The notes: generated by a model from the sequence alone, not told the origin. Positions 35,129 through 44,692 are shown, counted from the first letter of the stretch. The stretch: 64,000 bases of DNA from Mucilaginibacter cryoferens (GCF_014205845.1 NZ_JACHCR010000009.1:124001-188000), one strand, 5' to 3'. A program made the numbers and translations.

Positions 35129-35245
35129 TTTCCGACTGACTTTTATGTAAAATAAACTTGTCAAAAGTTGATGAAAAGTCTCCATTTTTTACTCAAAAGT
35201 TCCATGTTTATTGCACATTATTCCTCATTTTTCGAACAATTTTAG

Positions 35246-36631
35246 ATGAAAAAAACATTTACCTTATTATGCGCCGCAATGGTATCGGCCACCCTTGCTA
35301 ATGCCCAGCAAGACTCCCTAACCATCCGCAAAATTTACGACGAAGCCCTGGTAAACGGCAAAAGTTATGAAAGTTTGCGCTACCTGTGCAAAAACATAGG
35401 TCAGCGTATTAGCGGCTCGGCCAATGCCCAAAAGGCTGTTGAGTGGAGCAAGAAACTCATGGAAAGCTATGGTTTCGATAAGGTTTATTTACAGGAAGTT
35501 ATGGTACCGCACTGGGTACGTGGCGAAAAGGAAACCGCCTTTATTATCGATGGTAAAAACCGTATCCCGGTACCTATCGCCGCATTGGGTATGACGGTTG
35601 CCACACCCAAAGAAGGCATTACCGCCAATGTAATTGAAGTACAGAGCCTTAAGGACGTTGAAGCTTTGGGCGAGGCGGTTATAAAAGGTAAAATAGTATT
35701 CTTCAACCGCCCCTTCGACCCCCGGTTTATTGAAACCGGCCATGCATATGGAACGGCTGGCGATCAACGCTTTATGGGGCCTGCCGTGGCTGCCAAATAC
35801 GGCGCGGTTGGCGTTATAGTACGCTCACTGACAGAAGCCCTGGACGATTTTCCGCATACCGGTGCAACCCTGGTTGATAAGGATGGCAAGAATATCCCGG
35901 CGGCGGCTATCTCTACCAAAGCCGCTAATAAGCTGAGCATCATGCTTAAAATGCGAAAATTGCCATTGGTGAAATTCTACTTTAAACAAAGCTGCCAGCT
36001 GCTGCCCGATGTATTATCTTATAATGTTGTGGGCGAACTTACCGGCACAGAGCACCCCAACAAATTCATCACTGTAGGTGGTCACCTAGATTCGTGGGAT
36101 CTGGCCGAAGGCGCGCACGATGATGGTACAGGCGTAATGCAATCTGCCGAGGCGTTAAGAGTCTTTAAAGCAATAGGTTATCGCCCTAAAAACTCGGTAC
36201 GTGCCGTGTTTTTTATGAACGAGGAAAACGGCCATAAGGGCGGCCTAAAATATGCCGAACTTGCCGCTCAAAACAAGGAAGAACATATTGCCGCTATAGA
36301 AACCGACGAAGGTGGCTTTACTCCACGCGGCTTCAGCTTTTCGGATGTATCTAAAGAGTTTATCCAAAAGGTAAACACCAACTGGAAAGCCATATTAGAA
36401 CCATATGAAGTTGACCAGCTAACCATTGGCGGTGCAGGCACCGATATTGAACCGATGAAAGAGAAACTACCAGGCGTTATTCTGATAGGCTTCCGCCCTG
36501 ATTCTCAGCGCTATTTTGACATCCACCATACCCCTAATGATGTTTTTGAGAACGTAAATAAACGCGAACTTGAGTTGGGTGGTGCAGGTATAGCGGCGCT
36601 GATCTACCTTATCGACCAGCACGGGTTATAG
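35246..36631 (+). CDS. M28 family peptidase (carboxypeptidase Q-like)
   Basis: A 461-residue exported peptidase. The signal peptide covers 1-20 (…VSATLANAQ). A PA-type insert covers about 100-230 (KGKIVFFNRPF, GAVGVIVRS). Zinc ligands: His280 in GGHLDSWD, Asp in GAHDDGTGVMQ, the Glu pair in FMNEENGHKGG, Asp in ETDEGG and a late His in FDIHHTPND. The arrangement follows PGCP/carboxypeptidase Q-like M28 enzymes. Likely role: periplasmic dipeptide degradation. Confidence 0.9.
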   Translation: MKKTFTLLCAAMVSATLANAQQDSLTIRKIYDEALVNGKSYESLRYLCKNIGQRISGSANAQKAVEWSKKLMESYGFDKVYLQEVMVPHWVRGEKETAFIIDGKNRIPVPIAALGMTVATPKEGITANVIEVQSLKDVEALGEAVIKGKIVFFNRPFDPRFIETGHAYGTAGDQRFMGPAVAAKYGAVGVIVRSLTEALDDFPHTGATLVDKDGKNIPAAAISTKAANKLSIMLKMRKLPLVKFYFKQSCQLLPDVLSYNVVGELTGTEHPNKFITVGGHLDSWDLAEGAHDDGTGVMQSAEALRVFKAIGYRPKNSVRAVFFMNEENGHKGGLKYAELAAQNKEEHIAAIETDEGGFTPRGFSFSDVSKEFIQKVNTNWKAILEPYEVDQLTIGGAGTDIEPMKEKLPGVILIGFRPDSQRYFDIHHTPNDVFENVNKRELELGGAGIAALIYLIDQHGL

Positions 36632-36644
36632 CAGATGATATTTG

Positions 36645-36670
36645 ATGTGCAGATTTCAGATGTGCAAATG
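36645..36670. repeat. GATGTGCAGATTTCAGATGTGCAAATG repeat copy
   Basis: One to two units of the family seen at 9899-9962 and 43235-43496, directly after the M28 gene. The rest of the 303-base gap holds a terminator and no gene that I can see. Confidence 0.6.
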
Positions 36671-36694
36671 ATAGTTAGCTTTTAGATTTTTTCT

Positions 36695-36727
36695 GCCGCC
36701 TGTGTGCTCACAGGCGGCTTTTTTGCA
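36695..36727 (+). terminator. Terminator of the second M28 gene
   Basis: A 10-bp GC-rich stem GCCGCCTGTG/CACAGGCGGC with a 4-base loop is followed by at least six T residues. Confidence 0.85.
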
Positions 36728-36905
36728 TTAAGGATAGGAGCGGATACCTGCCTGTGAATAAGGCCTGTGCAGTATAAGCGCATAGCCTGACCCGAGGAAC
36801 GAGGGTAATGCCCCGATATATGTTTGTATGCCGGCAATCTGCACATCTATTACCTGCATGTAAAAAAAATCCTGTCAATTCTGTATAATCCTGAAAATCG
36901 TGTTG

Positions 36906-36913
36906 TAAATTTG
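36906..36913 (+). promoter_or_regulatory. -7-like element TAAATTTG upstream of the MFS gene
   Basis: An exact TAnnTTTG 22 bases before the GTG start. No clear -33 TTTG is seen. Confidence 0.35.
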
Positions 36914-36934
36914 CAATACATCTAAAATAACACT

Positions 36935-38260
36935 GTGACCGAAGAAGGCGATAGTAAACCCCAGAAAATAGATTCGTTTGCAGCATTGCGATATAAAGAC
37001 TTCAGATCTTACATCGGCATGCGTTTTTGTTTCACCTTTGCATATTCTATGCAGGCCGTTGTTATCGGCTTTTACATGTACCAGATTACGCATAGCGCTT
37101 TTGCCTTAGGGCTTATTGGTTTATGCGAGGCTATTCCGGCTATCAGTATTGCCCTTTACGGTGGATATATAGCCGATAAATCCGAAAAACGCAAAATGCT
37201 GCTGTTCATATTCAGCGGGGTAATACTCACCTCTTTAGTGATGTTTACCGTTACGCTTAAAAGCATGAGCGGCATTATTCATGTAGGGTGGATAATACCT
37301 GTTATTTACGTAATGATATTTTGTAATGGTATTGCCCGCGCCTTTTATGGGCCGGCAACATTTACCATTTACGCGCACAGTATACCCAAAGAAGTTTACC
37401 CTAACGGCAGCACCTGGAGCAGTAGCAGCTGGCAGGTGGCTTCAATTATTGGCCCGGCTACAGGTGGCTTGATCTACGGGTATTCGGATAAACTATTTGG
37501 TATAAGCGGTATTACGGCAACGTTTGCCTGCATCATATTTTTTCTGGTAGTATCGTTGGTATTGGTGGCCCTGCTAAGGAAATATCCACCGGTATTTGTG
37601 CCTAAAGAAAATATCTGGAAAAGTCTTTCGGCAGGGATTGAATTTGTATTTGGTAATAAAATGATGATAGGTGCCATGAGCCTCGACTTATTCTCGGTGT
37701 TTTTTGGAGGTGCGGTAGCTTTGTTACCTGTATTTGCCAACGAGATATTGAAAGTAGGGGCCGAAGGCCTGGGTATTATGCGGGCAACATCCTCCTTAGG
37801 CGCGGTATTAACCATGCTGGTTATGACCCGGTTTTCGCCAATGGGTAAGCCATGGCGTAATTTGTTGATAGCCGTAACAGGTTTTGGGGTATCTATTATA
37901 TGTTTTGGTTTGTCAAAAAGTTTTTACCTGTCGTTGTTTTTTATATTTACCGAAGGGGCTTTTGATAGCATCAGTGTTATCATTCGCGGCACCATTATGC
38001 AGTTATTAACGCCCGATCATATGCGTGGCCGCGTATCGGCAGTAAACCAGATGTTTATAGGGTCGTCTAACGAGATAGGTGCTTTTGAATCTGGCACGGC
38101 AGCACGCCTGTTAGGTACCGTACCAGCAGTTATATTTGGAGGTAGCATGACAATGATGATTGTGGGCATTACCTATCTAAAAACAAAAAGGCTTGTGCCA
38201 TTGTCATTAAACCAAATTCATGCACCAGAGGTGGCTGAAGAAGAGGTTGTTGTCAAATAA
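36935..38260 (+). CDS. MFS transporter (EntS/MFS_3-like), GTG start
   Basis: A 441-residue permease with about twelve transmembrane helices. The loop 2-3 motif is YGGYIADKSEKRKM, the first-half basic motif. The start is a GTG, with a polar head TEEGDSKPQKIDSFAALRYKDFRSY before the first helix; no ATG lies in a better position. The architecture and the FRSYIGMRFC opening resemble EntS-like exporters of siderophores or drugs. No substrate can be named; no siderophore genes are nearby. Confidence 0.85.
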   Translation: MTEEGDSKPQKIDSFAALRYKDFRSYIGMRFCFTFAYSMQAVVIGFYMYQITHSAFALGLIGLCEAIPAISIALYGGYIADKSEKRKMLLFIFSGVILTSLVMFTVTLKSMSGIIHVGWIIPVIYVMIFCNGIARAFYGPATFTIYAHSIPKEVYPNGSTWSSSSWQVASIIGPATGGLIYGYSDKLFGISGITATFACIIFFLVVSLVLVALLRKYPPVFVPKENIWKSLSAGIEFVFGNKMMIGAMSLDLFSVFFGGAVALLPVFANEILKVGAEGLGIMRATSSLGAVLTMLVMTRFSPMGKPWRNLLIAVTGFGVSIICFGLSKSFYLSLFFIFTEGAFDSISVIIRGTIMQLLTPDHMRGRVSAVNQMFIGSSNEIGAFESGTAARLLGTVPAVIFGGSMTMMIVGITYLKTKRLVPLSLNQIHAPEVAEEEVVVK

Positions 38261-38295
38261 AGCTTCTCTTTCGGGGATTTTTTTGGGTGGGCTTT

Positions 38296-39243
38296 TTATT
38301 CCAAAACGCTATCAACCCAGGCCTTACCCCAATTTTCCACCTCGTGTGTACTCCATAGTGATGGATAAAAGATACGTTTCTGAAAACGGGGAGGCAAGTA
38401 CTTTTGCCAGTTGGTACCTCCGGTTGCTTTTATCTCTTCAGGTTCGCGGTTGAGGTAGCGAACGGCCGATTTGTAATGCGATAGTGGCCAATTTACGTTT
38501 ACATTAACATCCAGCTGGCGCAGTTCGGTTTTTAGTTGGGGAGTAAGCTGCCCGGCTGCTTCAAATTTTAAGGCCAGGGAATTAAAGGTGTGATTTACGG
38601 TCGCCTTACCTAACTCAATAAAAGTTTTGGCGTATTTTTTTTCAAATTGTTTTAAGGTTAAAGTCTTTTTACCGGTTGATAGCTCGGTTGCGCCAAACTT
38701 CCAGTACAGGTACTCAAACTGATCTTCGATGGATGCGGCGCGTAGTTCTTCGCGCTTATCTTTTGCTACCAGGTTAATAAAATCTGTAGCATAGATCTCT
38801 ATCATCCTGTACTGGCCCGATTGAAAACCGCTGGCCGGTAACAACGACATCCTGAACTTAAGAAACTGTTCCTTCTCCATCCCATCAACCATAATTTCGA
38901 AAGATTGGATAAGGGCTTCAAAATACCGGTTGATGCGTTTTAGTCTTGCAGTTATAAAATCAACAGTTAAAGGTGCTGCGGCGGCAATCTGCCTGCACTC
39001 GTGCAGGGCCAGCTTAAAATATAGTTCGGTTATCTGGTGATAGATGATAAAGATCTCTTCATCAGGAAAAGGAGTTTTAGGGCTCTGGAGGCTCAATAAG
39101 GTATCCAGATGAATATAATCCCAGTACGTTAAAAAATCGGCGTATAAGAGGCCGTCGAGGTAGGAGTTCATATCCTGGCCCATGGCTTCATATTTTTCCT
39201 GTAACTGCGCCAGGCGCTCTTCAATTTCGGCAGAGAATTGCAT
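38296..39243 (-). CDS. kynA: Tryptophan 2,3-dioxygenase family protein
   Basis: 315 residues from the ATG at 39243 (MQFSAEIEERLA); the longer frame to 39288 adds only a hydrophobic MFLPFKLISFLLPLV and looks spurious. Family landmarks: YLDGLLYADFLTYWDYIHLDTLLSLQ near the N-terminus, IIYHQITELYFKLALHE, and the substrate loop FRMSLLPASGFQSGQYR. A late His in LSHYKSAVRYL may be the heme ligand. It would open tryptophan to N-formylkynurenine. No other kynurenine pathway genes are in the window. It is convergent with the MFS gene. Confidence 0.82.
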   Translation of the reverse strand: MQFSAEIEERLAQLQEKYEAMGQDMNSYLDGLLYADFLTYWDYIHLDTLLSLQSPKTPFPDEEIFIIYHQITELYFKLALHECRQIAAAAPLTVDFITARLKRINRYFEALIQSFEIMVDGMEKEQFLKFRMSLLPASGFQSGQYRMIEIYATDFINLVAKDKREELRAASIEDQFEYLYWKFGATELSTGKKTLTLKQFEKKYAKTFIELGKATVNHTFNSLALKFEAAGQLTPQLKTELRQLDVNVNVNWPLSHYKSAVRYLNREPEEIKATGGTNWQKYLPPRFQKRIFYPSLWSTHEVENWGKAWVDSVLE

Positions 39244-39350
39244 AACCAAAGGTAGTAAAAATGAGATGAGCTTAAATGGGAGGAACACTCAACAAAATTT
39301 AAAACATTTTTGAGTAGAGGATGTCTTTATTTAAGAAACAGTTAAACACC

Positions 39351-39821
39351 ATGAAGATCAAAAAAATATTGATAGGGATTGATGACAGTACCTACGCCCG
39401 TAATGCCGCAGTGTATGGTTTTGATATTGCCCATAGTTACAATGCTGCTGTTGGCCTTGCGCATATTATTGAGCCTATCGCTTTTCAGCCCGAAGCAACT
39501 GATGGGTTTACAGGCATACAGATGAACACAACTTTAGGTATCGATCAAACAGAGCTAATTGATATTCAGGCAAAGCAATCGGCAGCAGTAATTGAGGGGA
39601 TAAAAAAAGAATACGCGGGCCAACTTGAAGTAACCTCATTCACCGAGTTTGACATTACCGCCGATGGTATAATTAACTGCGCCAAACAATTTGGTGCCGA
39701 TCTGATAGTTATCGGCACGCATAGGCGATCTGGCTTAGACAGGTTTTTACTTGGCAGTATTGCCGAAAATATTGTACGCCATTCTGTAATACCCGTATTG
39801 GTAGTGCCATTTATAGAATAG
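39351..39821 (+). CDS. Universal stress protein (UspA family)
   Basis: 156 residues from the ATG at 39351 (MKIKKILIGIDDS); the upstream ATG at 39321 adds ten residues. The single Usp fold has the ATP-binding signature GTHRRSGLDRFLLGSIAENIV (G-2x-G-9x-G-S type) and ends in the VLVVP strand. A stress-linked nucleotide-binding protein of unspecified role. It is divergent from the tryptophan dioxygenase gene. Confidence 0.9.
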   Translation: MKIKKILIGIDDSTYARNAAVYGFDIAHSYNAAVGLAHIIEPIAFQPEATDGFTGIQMNTTLGIDQTELIDIQAKQSAAVIEGIKKEYAGQLEVTSFTEFDITADGIINCAKQFGADLIVIGTHRRSGLDRFLLGSIAENIVRHSVIPVLVVPFIE

Positions 39822-39913
39822 TCTGGTTCGGGGCTTGTGTTGCCAGTTTCGGGGGCTTAAATTTCGAAGCATTTATCAATAAACACACGCAACCCGAGCC
39901 CCACAACCCGCAC

Positions 39914-41203
39914 CTAATACAATAGCCTGAATTTTATGGTATGTTCAATAGCTTTCAGCTCGTTAAGTACTTCTGTATCGTAACCAGTATTTACATCGGT
40001 AATTACGTAACCTATCTGCGGGTTGGTAACCAAAAACTCGCCTACTATATTGATGTTATGGCGGGCAAATACATCGTTTATTTTGGCCAGTATTCCGGGC
40101 ACGTTTTTGTGGATGTGAATTAACCGGTGCGCGTTGCTTACCCTTGGCGGCTGCAGATCTGGAAAGTTGCAGCTGGTATGTGTTTTACCCTCGTTCATGA
40201 AAGCCATTACCCTTTTTGGGATAAAATCATTATTGTGTGGGTTATGCTTAGGGTCATCAAATATAATAATGCCGCTTTCGGTAGCCGCATCGGCCAGTTT
40301 GTGGCTGCATTTACCAAAAATACCTATCACTTTTAACCTGCCGGCATTTTGTACCTGCTCGGGCGTTGGCTGGTGGTCTTCGTCGCAAAATAAAACGCCT
40401 GCTTCTTCAAGGTATTTTTCTTCAATGCCTTCGCGGTTACGGATGTTGTAGCCTTCTTTTTTCATCTGGGCCTGTGCATCCTCATCAATATTACCAACTA
40501 CCAAACATTTAATGCGGTTTTTGGGGTATGATATAGCACGGGGCAGTTTGTTAAGGTACAGAAACTCATCAAAGCTGGGCGTAATGTGATCTGCTTTTTC
40601 GGCTACAGATTTGCGTTCGATGTTTTCGGTAAAGGCATAAAACTTTTTGATCATACCAGATTCCTTCAGCTGAAAATCTGAGTAGCCATCGCCTATGCCA
40701 TAAATATCGCCGGGTAATTGCAGTTCTTTAAGCAATTTAACCTTACCGCCCTCTTGCGAGAGGGGGTTGGTACGATCGTAACCGATGATATTGCCTGCCT
40801 CGTCAAACTCGAAAGTATTGGCGTAGATGTTTTCTTTTTTGATATGATACTCGGTAACCACCGGCGTAATAAACTCCTTAAAGCCGCCGGATACGATCAA
40901 AACCTCATCCTGGTGGTTTTTAAAAAAGATAGTATTGCGGGAAAATGAGGTAGATACCTTTTTCTTAAGATGGCTGATCAGTTGCTTTAAATGATCGCGG
41001 TTGGCGTTCAGTAACTTAACCCTGGCTTCTAAACTTTGGGTAAAGGATAGCCGCCCTTCCATCGAGGCATTGGTTAAATCATCAATTTGTTTGTAAATCC
41101 CCTCGCGGTCCGGGTGGTTTTTGAGAGATATACGGGCCAATTCGTCAAGGGCCTCAACCTGTGTAAACGTGCTGTCGAAATCAATAATAAAGTACTGCTC
41201 CAT
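39914..41203 (-). CDS. SerB-like HAD phosphatase fused to a SerA-derived/ACT C-terminus
   Basis: A 429-residue fusion. Residues about 1-215 are a HAD-IB phosphatase: DFDSTFTQVEALDEL (motif I, D9/D11), LIVSGGFKEF (motif II), the Lys of GGKVKLL, and GDGYSDFQL (motif III). About 230-335 is like a phosphoglycerate dehydrogenase remnant without the full NAD-binding and catalytic set (RIKCLVVGNIDEDA, LKVIGIFGKCSHK). It ends with CNFPDLQPPR and an ACT domain (about 357-429, HRLIHIHKNVPGILAKIND). Probably phosphoserine phosphatase with serine sensing. The form looks normal for Bacteroidota. Confidence 0.85.
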   Translation of the reverse strand: MEQYFIIDFDSTFTQVEALDELARISLKNHPDREGIYKQIDDLTNASMEGRLSFTQSLEARVKLLNANRDHLKQLISHLKKKVSTSFSRNTIFFKNHQDEVLIVSGGFKEFITPVVTEYHIKKENIYANTFEFDEAGNIIGYDRTNPLSQEGGKVKLLKELQLPGDIYGIGDGYSDFQLKESGMIKKFYAFTENIERKSVAEKADHITPSFDEFLYLNKLPRAISYPKNRIKCLVVGNIDEDAQAQMKKEGYNIRNREGIEEKYLEEAGVLFCDEDHQPTPEQVQNAGRLKVIGIFGKCSHKLADAATESGIIIFDDPKHNPHNNDFIPKRVMAFMNEGKTHTSCNFPDLQPPRVSNAHRLIHIHKNVPGILAKINDVFARHNINIVGEFLVTNPQIGYVITDVNTGYDTEVLNELKAIEHTIKFRLLY

Positions 41204-41274
41204 CTTGGGTGCAAATGTGCAAAAAATTTTGTTGATAGGATAAGTAGAGTTTTATTAGTTGTCATGTGGCAATA

Positions 41275-42261
41275 TTACTTCCCAAACTTCTTTGCATATC
41301 TAATAGCAGGTAACTCAATATACCTGTGCATTAATTTAGAAAGGAGTATCAGTAATACCAGCACCCCAGCATCAAACAGCATATTTAAAGCCATGTTGCT
41401 TTGTATAGCAATGGTTTTAAGGTGGCCTAACAGGTAAATTCCTATCGGCACGTGTATCAGATAAAGCGAATAGGAAACATCGCCATAACGGCTTAGTAAG
41501 TTATTTTTTAGTGGTTTAATGTTATTTATGAGGATGAGTGCTACCGTAATTACGCATAAGGTAATGTATATAGAGGATTGATGAGTAGCGTAAAAACTGC
41601 CGATTGTAAAGGTTAACAAAGCAACATTAAACCATTTGTAGGCGGGTTGATGCAGTAATTGATAAATAGCCAGGCCGAGGCTAAACAAAGGCCAAAGGCT
41701 TAAAAAAAACAACGGGCCCGATTGAAATTGGGGTAAAACGGCGCTTAAAACTGTTGCCACAATTAAAGCGAGGATAAAATATTGCTTTTTAAAAAAGGCG
41801 CAAACAAACACGGCTACGTAAAAAAACATCTCGTACGATAATGTCCAATACACCCAGTTAATGGTTTTTATATTGGTTATAGGCGATGTTGTTAAGGTAA
41901 GGGTAGCCATTATGCCTGTAATGTTTTTAGGTATCTGTGTGGCCGAATTAACCCCGATTATAAGTTTTAGGGCTAAAACTATAACTGCGGTTACAATTAC
42001 ACTAAACCAATAGGCAGGAAAGATGCGAAAGAAGCGTCTGATTATAAACGTTGTTGGTTTTTTGGTGTGTTGCAAGGCAATTAAGATGCAATAGCCACTG
42101 ATAACAAAAAAAACGGGCACCCCTAAATGACCGTACTTACAAAAGATACGATACCAGTTGTCGAGTGTTTTTATGGGCTGGTTAAAGTGAAAAAGAACAA
42201 CCCATGAAGCAGCCAGTATTCTTAACAGGTCGATGAGGTGGTTTCTTTTATCGGGTTGCAT
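41275..42261 (-). CDS. Acyltransferase family 3 (OafA/YrhL-like)
   Basis: A 328-residue polytopic protein with about ten helices. The N-terminal motif LRILAASWVVLFHFNQP contains the conserved His of acyltransferase_3 enzymes. FFVISGYC and RRFFRIFPAYWFSV are further family landmarks. Such enzymes O-acetylate sugars of LPS, capsule or peptidoglycan. It lies 4 bases after the SDR gene on the same strand, so the two are likely cotranscribed. Confidence 0.9.
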   Translation of the reverse strand: MQPDKRNHLIDLLRILAASWVVLFHFNQPIKTLDNWYRIFCKYGHLGVPVFFVISGYCILIALQHTKKPTTFIIRRFFRIFPAYWFSVIVTAVIVLALKLIIGVNSATQIPKNITGIMATLTLTTSPITNIKTINWVYWTLSYEMFFYVAVFVCAFFKKQYFILALIVATVLSAVLPQFQSGPLFFLSLWPLFSLGLAIYQLLHQPAYKWFNVALLTFTIGSFYATHQSSIYITLCVITVALILINNIKPLKNNLLSRYGDVSYSLYLIHVPIGIYLLGHLKTIAIQSNMALNMLFDAGVLVLLILLSKLMHRYIELPAIRYAKKFGK

Positions 42262-42265
42262 ATTT

Positions 42266-43234
42266 TTAGCGACTTAACGCCTCGCAAATTTCCTTAACAG
42301 TTGTGCTTATTGGTTTAAATTCAATACCAATTGCTTCCTTAATTTTTGAGTTATCAAACTCCCTTGTTACCGATGCTGCCTGTGCCGATGTTTTATCAAT
42401 AGCCGGATCACCGCCGGTTAGTGTAGCTAAAACAGCTGCTCCGCGCCAGCCAATTCCCATTAGCCAGGGTTTGGCTAAAATTGCAGGCGGCTTAATACCG
42501 AAGCTATTGGCGGTCTCGGTAGTTATGGCTTTATAGGTATAATTTTCGGCACTGATAATATAGCGTTCGGCGGTAATATCGCTGTTCATGAGGGCTACCA
42601 TGCATTTGGCCACATCCTCCACATCAACAAAGCCAATGGTGCCGGTGGTATAAAATTTAAGTCCCTTGCGTATTGTTTCAAACAAGGCGCCGCTGCCCAC
42701 TTTACCGGCGCTGGCACCTATAATAAGCGAAGGGTTTACAACAACGGCATCCAAGCCTTCGGCAATGCCGCGCCATACTTCCATCTCACTTTCCAGCTTG
42801 GATATGGCGTAACCATCATTTTCTGTAGACTGTTCCAGGTGATGATTCTCGGTGGTAAGTTCGCCGGGTTTGGCAAGGCCAATAGCGGCAATAGAACTTA
42901 CATGCACCATTTTGATGCCTTTTTCGGTACACAAATTTACCAGGTTGGCCGTGCCGGTAACATTGGTATTTATCATCGGCTTTTTATCGGCCGATTTTAA
43001 CGATACCCATGCTGCGCAATGGTAAACCTGGGTTATACCTTCTAACGCATTTTCCAGCGCAAAAATATCGAGCAGGTTTGCCTCAACCCATTCAATTTGT
43101 GCTTGTAAAGGGGCCAGTAAAGCAGGTATGGTTGAGGTACTCCGTTTGGTGCAACGAATATTTGTGCCTGCTGTAACCAGCAGCTTTGCCAGCTCGGCCC
43201 CGAGAAAACCTGTTGCGCCAGTAATTAGAATCAT
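42266..43234 (-). CDS. NAD(P)-dependent extended SDR / epimerase-dehydratase
   Basis: A 322-residue Rossmann protein. The dinucleotide motif is GATGFLG (5-11), the catalytic Tyr/Lys lies in YAISKLESE (YxxxK), with Ser in VHVSSIAAIG. Overall layout matches dihydroflavonol-4-reductase-like and 3-beta-HSD-like extended SDRs. The substrate is unknown. It is the upstream partner of the acyltransferase, which hints at modification of a surface sugar or lipid. The start codon abuts a repeat array. Confidence 0.85.
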   Translation of the reverse strand: MILITGATGFLGAELAKLLVTAGTNIRCTKRSTSTIPALLAPLQAQIEWVEANLLDIFALENALEGITQVYHCAAWVSLKSADKKPMINTNVTGTANLVNLCTEKGIKMVHVSSIAAIGLAKPGELTTENHHLEQSTENDGYAISKLESEMEVWRGIAEGLDAVVVNPSLIIGASAGKVGSGALFETIRKGLKFYTTGTIGFVDVEDVAKCMVALMNSDITAERYIISAENYTYKAITTETANSFGIKPPAILAKPWLMGIGWRGAAVLATLTGGDPAIDKTSAQAASVTREFDNSKIKEAIGIEFKPISTTVKEICEALSR

Positions 43235-43496
43235 ATGTGCAGATTTCAGATGTGCAAATGTGGGTATAAATGTGCAGATTTCAGATGTGCGGATATGCAG
43301 ATGATGAATTTAGATTTTTTAGGATGATGCTTAGTCGGTTTATCTGCTGTTAATTTTGAAAGTTGAAGATCAACAGAAATTGTTCATCTTCAATTTGTAC
43401 GTCAATCATCCTATCTACACATTAATCCCTCCATCTGCACATCTGAAATTTGCACATCTGCACATCAATCATCACATTTGCACATCTACACATCCT
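43235..43496. repeat. Array of GCAGATTTCAGATGTGC repeats in both orientations
   Basis: Units near 43236-43290 read forward (TGTGCAGATTTCAGATGTGC). Units near 43431-43496 read as the reverse complement (GCACATCTGAAATTTGCACATC). The two halves can form a long imperfect stem around an AT-rich centre. The array fills the gap between two divergent genes. Same family as 9899-9962 and 36645-36670. Confidence 0.7.
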
Positions 43497-43510
43497 CAAA
43501 TTAACAATTA

Positions 43511-44692
43511 ATGTCCTTAGCTGATTTTTTTGTACCTATTGATCTTAAAAAGATAGCTCCTAAAAAAGGCTATTACACCAGCCAGCTGGGCGATAAAATT
43601 GTGCATCATTCTGTCGATTTTCCAGATCTGGAGGAGAAAACAGACCTGGCCATCATTGGCGTTATGGACGATCGTAACGCTATAGATAACCAGGGCTGCG
43701 CGCTTGGTCCCGATTATATTCGCGAAAAGCTTTACCTGCTTAACGAAGGTGGCTACAATTTAAAGATTGTTGATCTGGGTAATATAGTGGCGGGGGCTAC
43801 GGTAACCGATACTTACTTCGCGCTTAAAACCGTGGTGGCAGAGTTGGTTAAAAAAGATATTGTTCCAATTATTTTAGGTGGAGGGCAGGATCTTACTTAT
43901 GCCCAATATATGGGCTATGAAGACCTGGAGCAAAAGATAGACCTGGTTATAGCCGATGCCCGATTTGACCTGGATGAAGACGAAACCCCTGCAGGTTTAG
44001 AAACTACCTCTCAATCTTACCTCAATAAAATATTTTTACACGAGCCCAACTACCTGTTCAACTTTAGTAACCTGGGTTATCAAACCTATTTTGCCAGTCA
44101 GGAAAGCCTGCGGGTAATGGATAAGCTTTACTTTGATGTACAACGCCTTGGCGAATTGAGTGGCAATATAGCTGTAACCGAACCCATCATCAGAAACGCC
44201 AGCATGATAAGCTTTGATATTGGGGCCGTACGATCTGCAGATGCAATGGGCAATGCCAACGCTACCCCCAATGGTTTTAACGGCCAGGAAGCATGCCAGC
44301 TATGCCGATACGCTGGTTTTAATGATAAACTGACTTCTATTGGTTTTTATGAGTTTAACCCTGCTTATGACAACAATGGCCAAACAGCCATGTTGCTGGC
44401 GCAAATGATCTGGTATTTTATTGATGGTTTTTATGGCCGCAAGCGCGATTTTCCGCTCAACCCCAAATCGCAGTACCTTATTTATAAAACCAGCCTGAAG
44501 CACGAAGACCAGGAAGTGGTATTTGTAAAAAGTAAAAAAACTGACAGGTGGTGGATGCAAGTGCCCTACCCAACAGGTGGTTCACGTAACGAGCGTTTTC
44601 ACCTGGTGCCATGCAGTTATGCCGATTACAAAACGGCCACATCCGGCGAATTGCCTGATCTTTGGTGGCGCACTTATCAAAAATTAAACTGA
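43511..44692 (+). CDS. Arginase/formimidoylglutamase-fold protein with eroded metal site
   Basis: A 393-residue ureohydrolase-fold protein. The usual GG-x-H-S/T motif is GGGQDLT (Q126 in place of His), the DAHxD motif is DARFD (D149, R151, D153) and the SFDxD motif reads SFDIG (D236, G238). Three of the usual manganese ligands are therefore replaced. The rest of the fold (NGFNGQEACQLCRYAGF, SIGFYEFNP) is well kept. Annotation pipelines often call this clade formimidoylglutamase, but the sequence suggests a non-catalytic or altered function. Confidence 0.8.
   Translation: MSLADFFVPIDLKKIAPKKGYYTSQLGDKIVHHSVDFPDLEEKTDLAIIGVMDDRNAIDNQGCALGPDYIREKLYLLNEGGYNLKIVDLGNIVAGATVTDTYFALKTVVAELVKKDIVPIILGGGQDLTYAQYMGYEDLEQKIDLVIADARFDLDEDETPAGLETTSQSYLNKIFLHEPNYLFNFSNLGYQTYFASQESLRVMDKLYFDVQRLGELSGNIAVTEPIIRNASMISFDIGAVRSADAMGNANATPNGFNGQEACQLCRYAGFNDKLTSIGFYEFNPAYDNNGQTAMLLAQMIWYFIDGFYGRKRDFPLNPKSQYLIYKTSLKHEDQEVVFVKSKKTDRWWMQVPYPTGGSRNERFHLVPCSYADYKTATSGELPDLWWRTYQKLN

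Noticed and set aside
38220..38453. Plus-strand frame over the dioxygenase 3' end
   Set aside because: Overlaps two supported convergent genes and shows no domain.
40741..40780. CTCTTGCGAGAGGG hairpin inside the SerB-like gene as an inserted repeat
   Set aside because: It encodes the expected NPLSQEGGKVKLL stretch of the HAD domain, so it is ordinary coding sequence.
39914..41203. Truncated or broken phosphoglycerate dehydrogenase fused to SerB
   Set aside because: The middle part lacks NAD-site residues, but the frame is intact and the architecture fits the usual Bacteroidota form, so it is not a recent defect.
43235..43496. CRISPR array
   Set aside because: The repeat units are short, in both orientations and without regular spacers; no cas genes are present.
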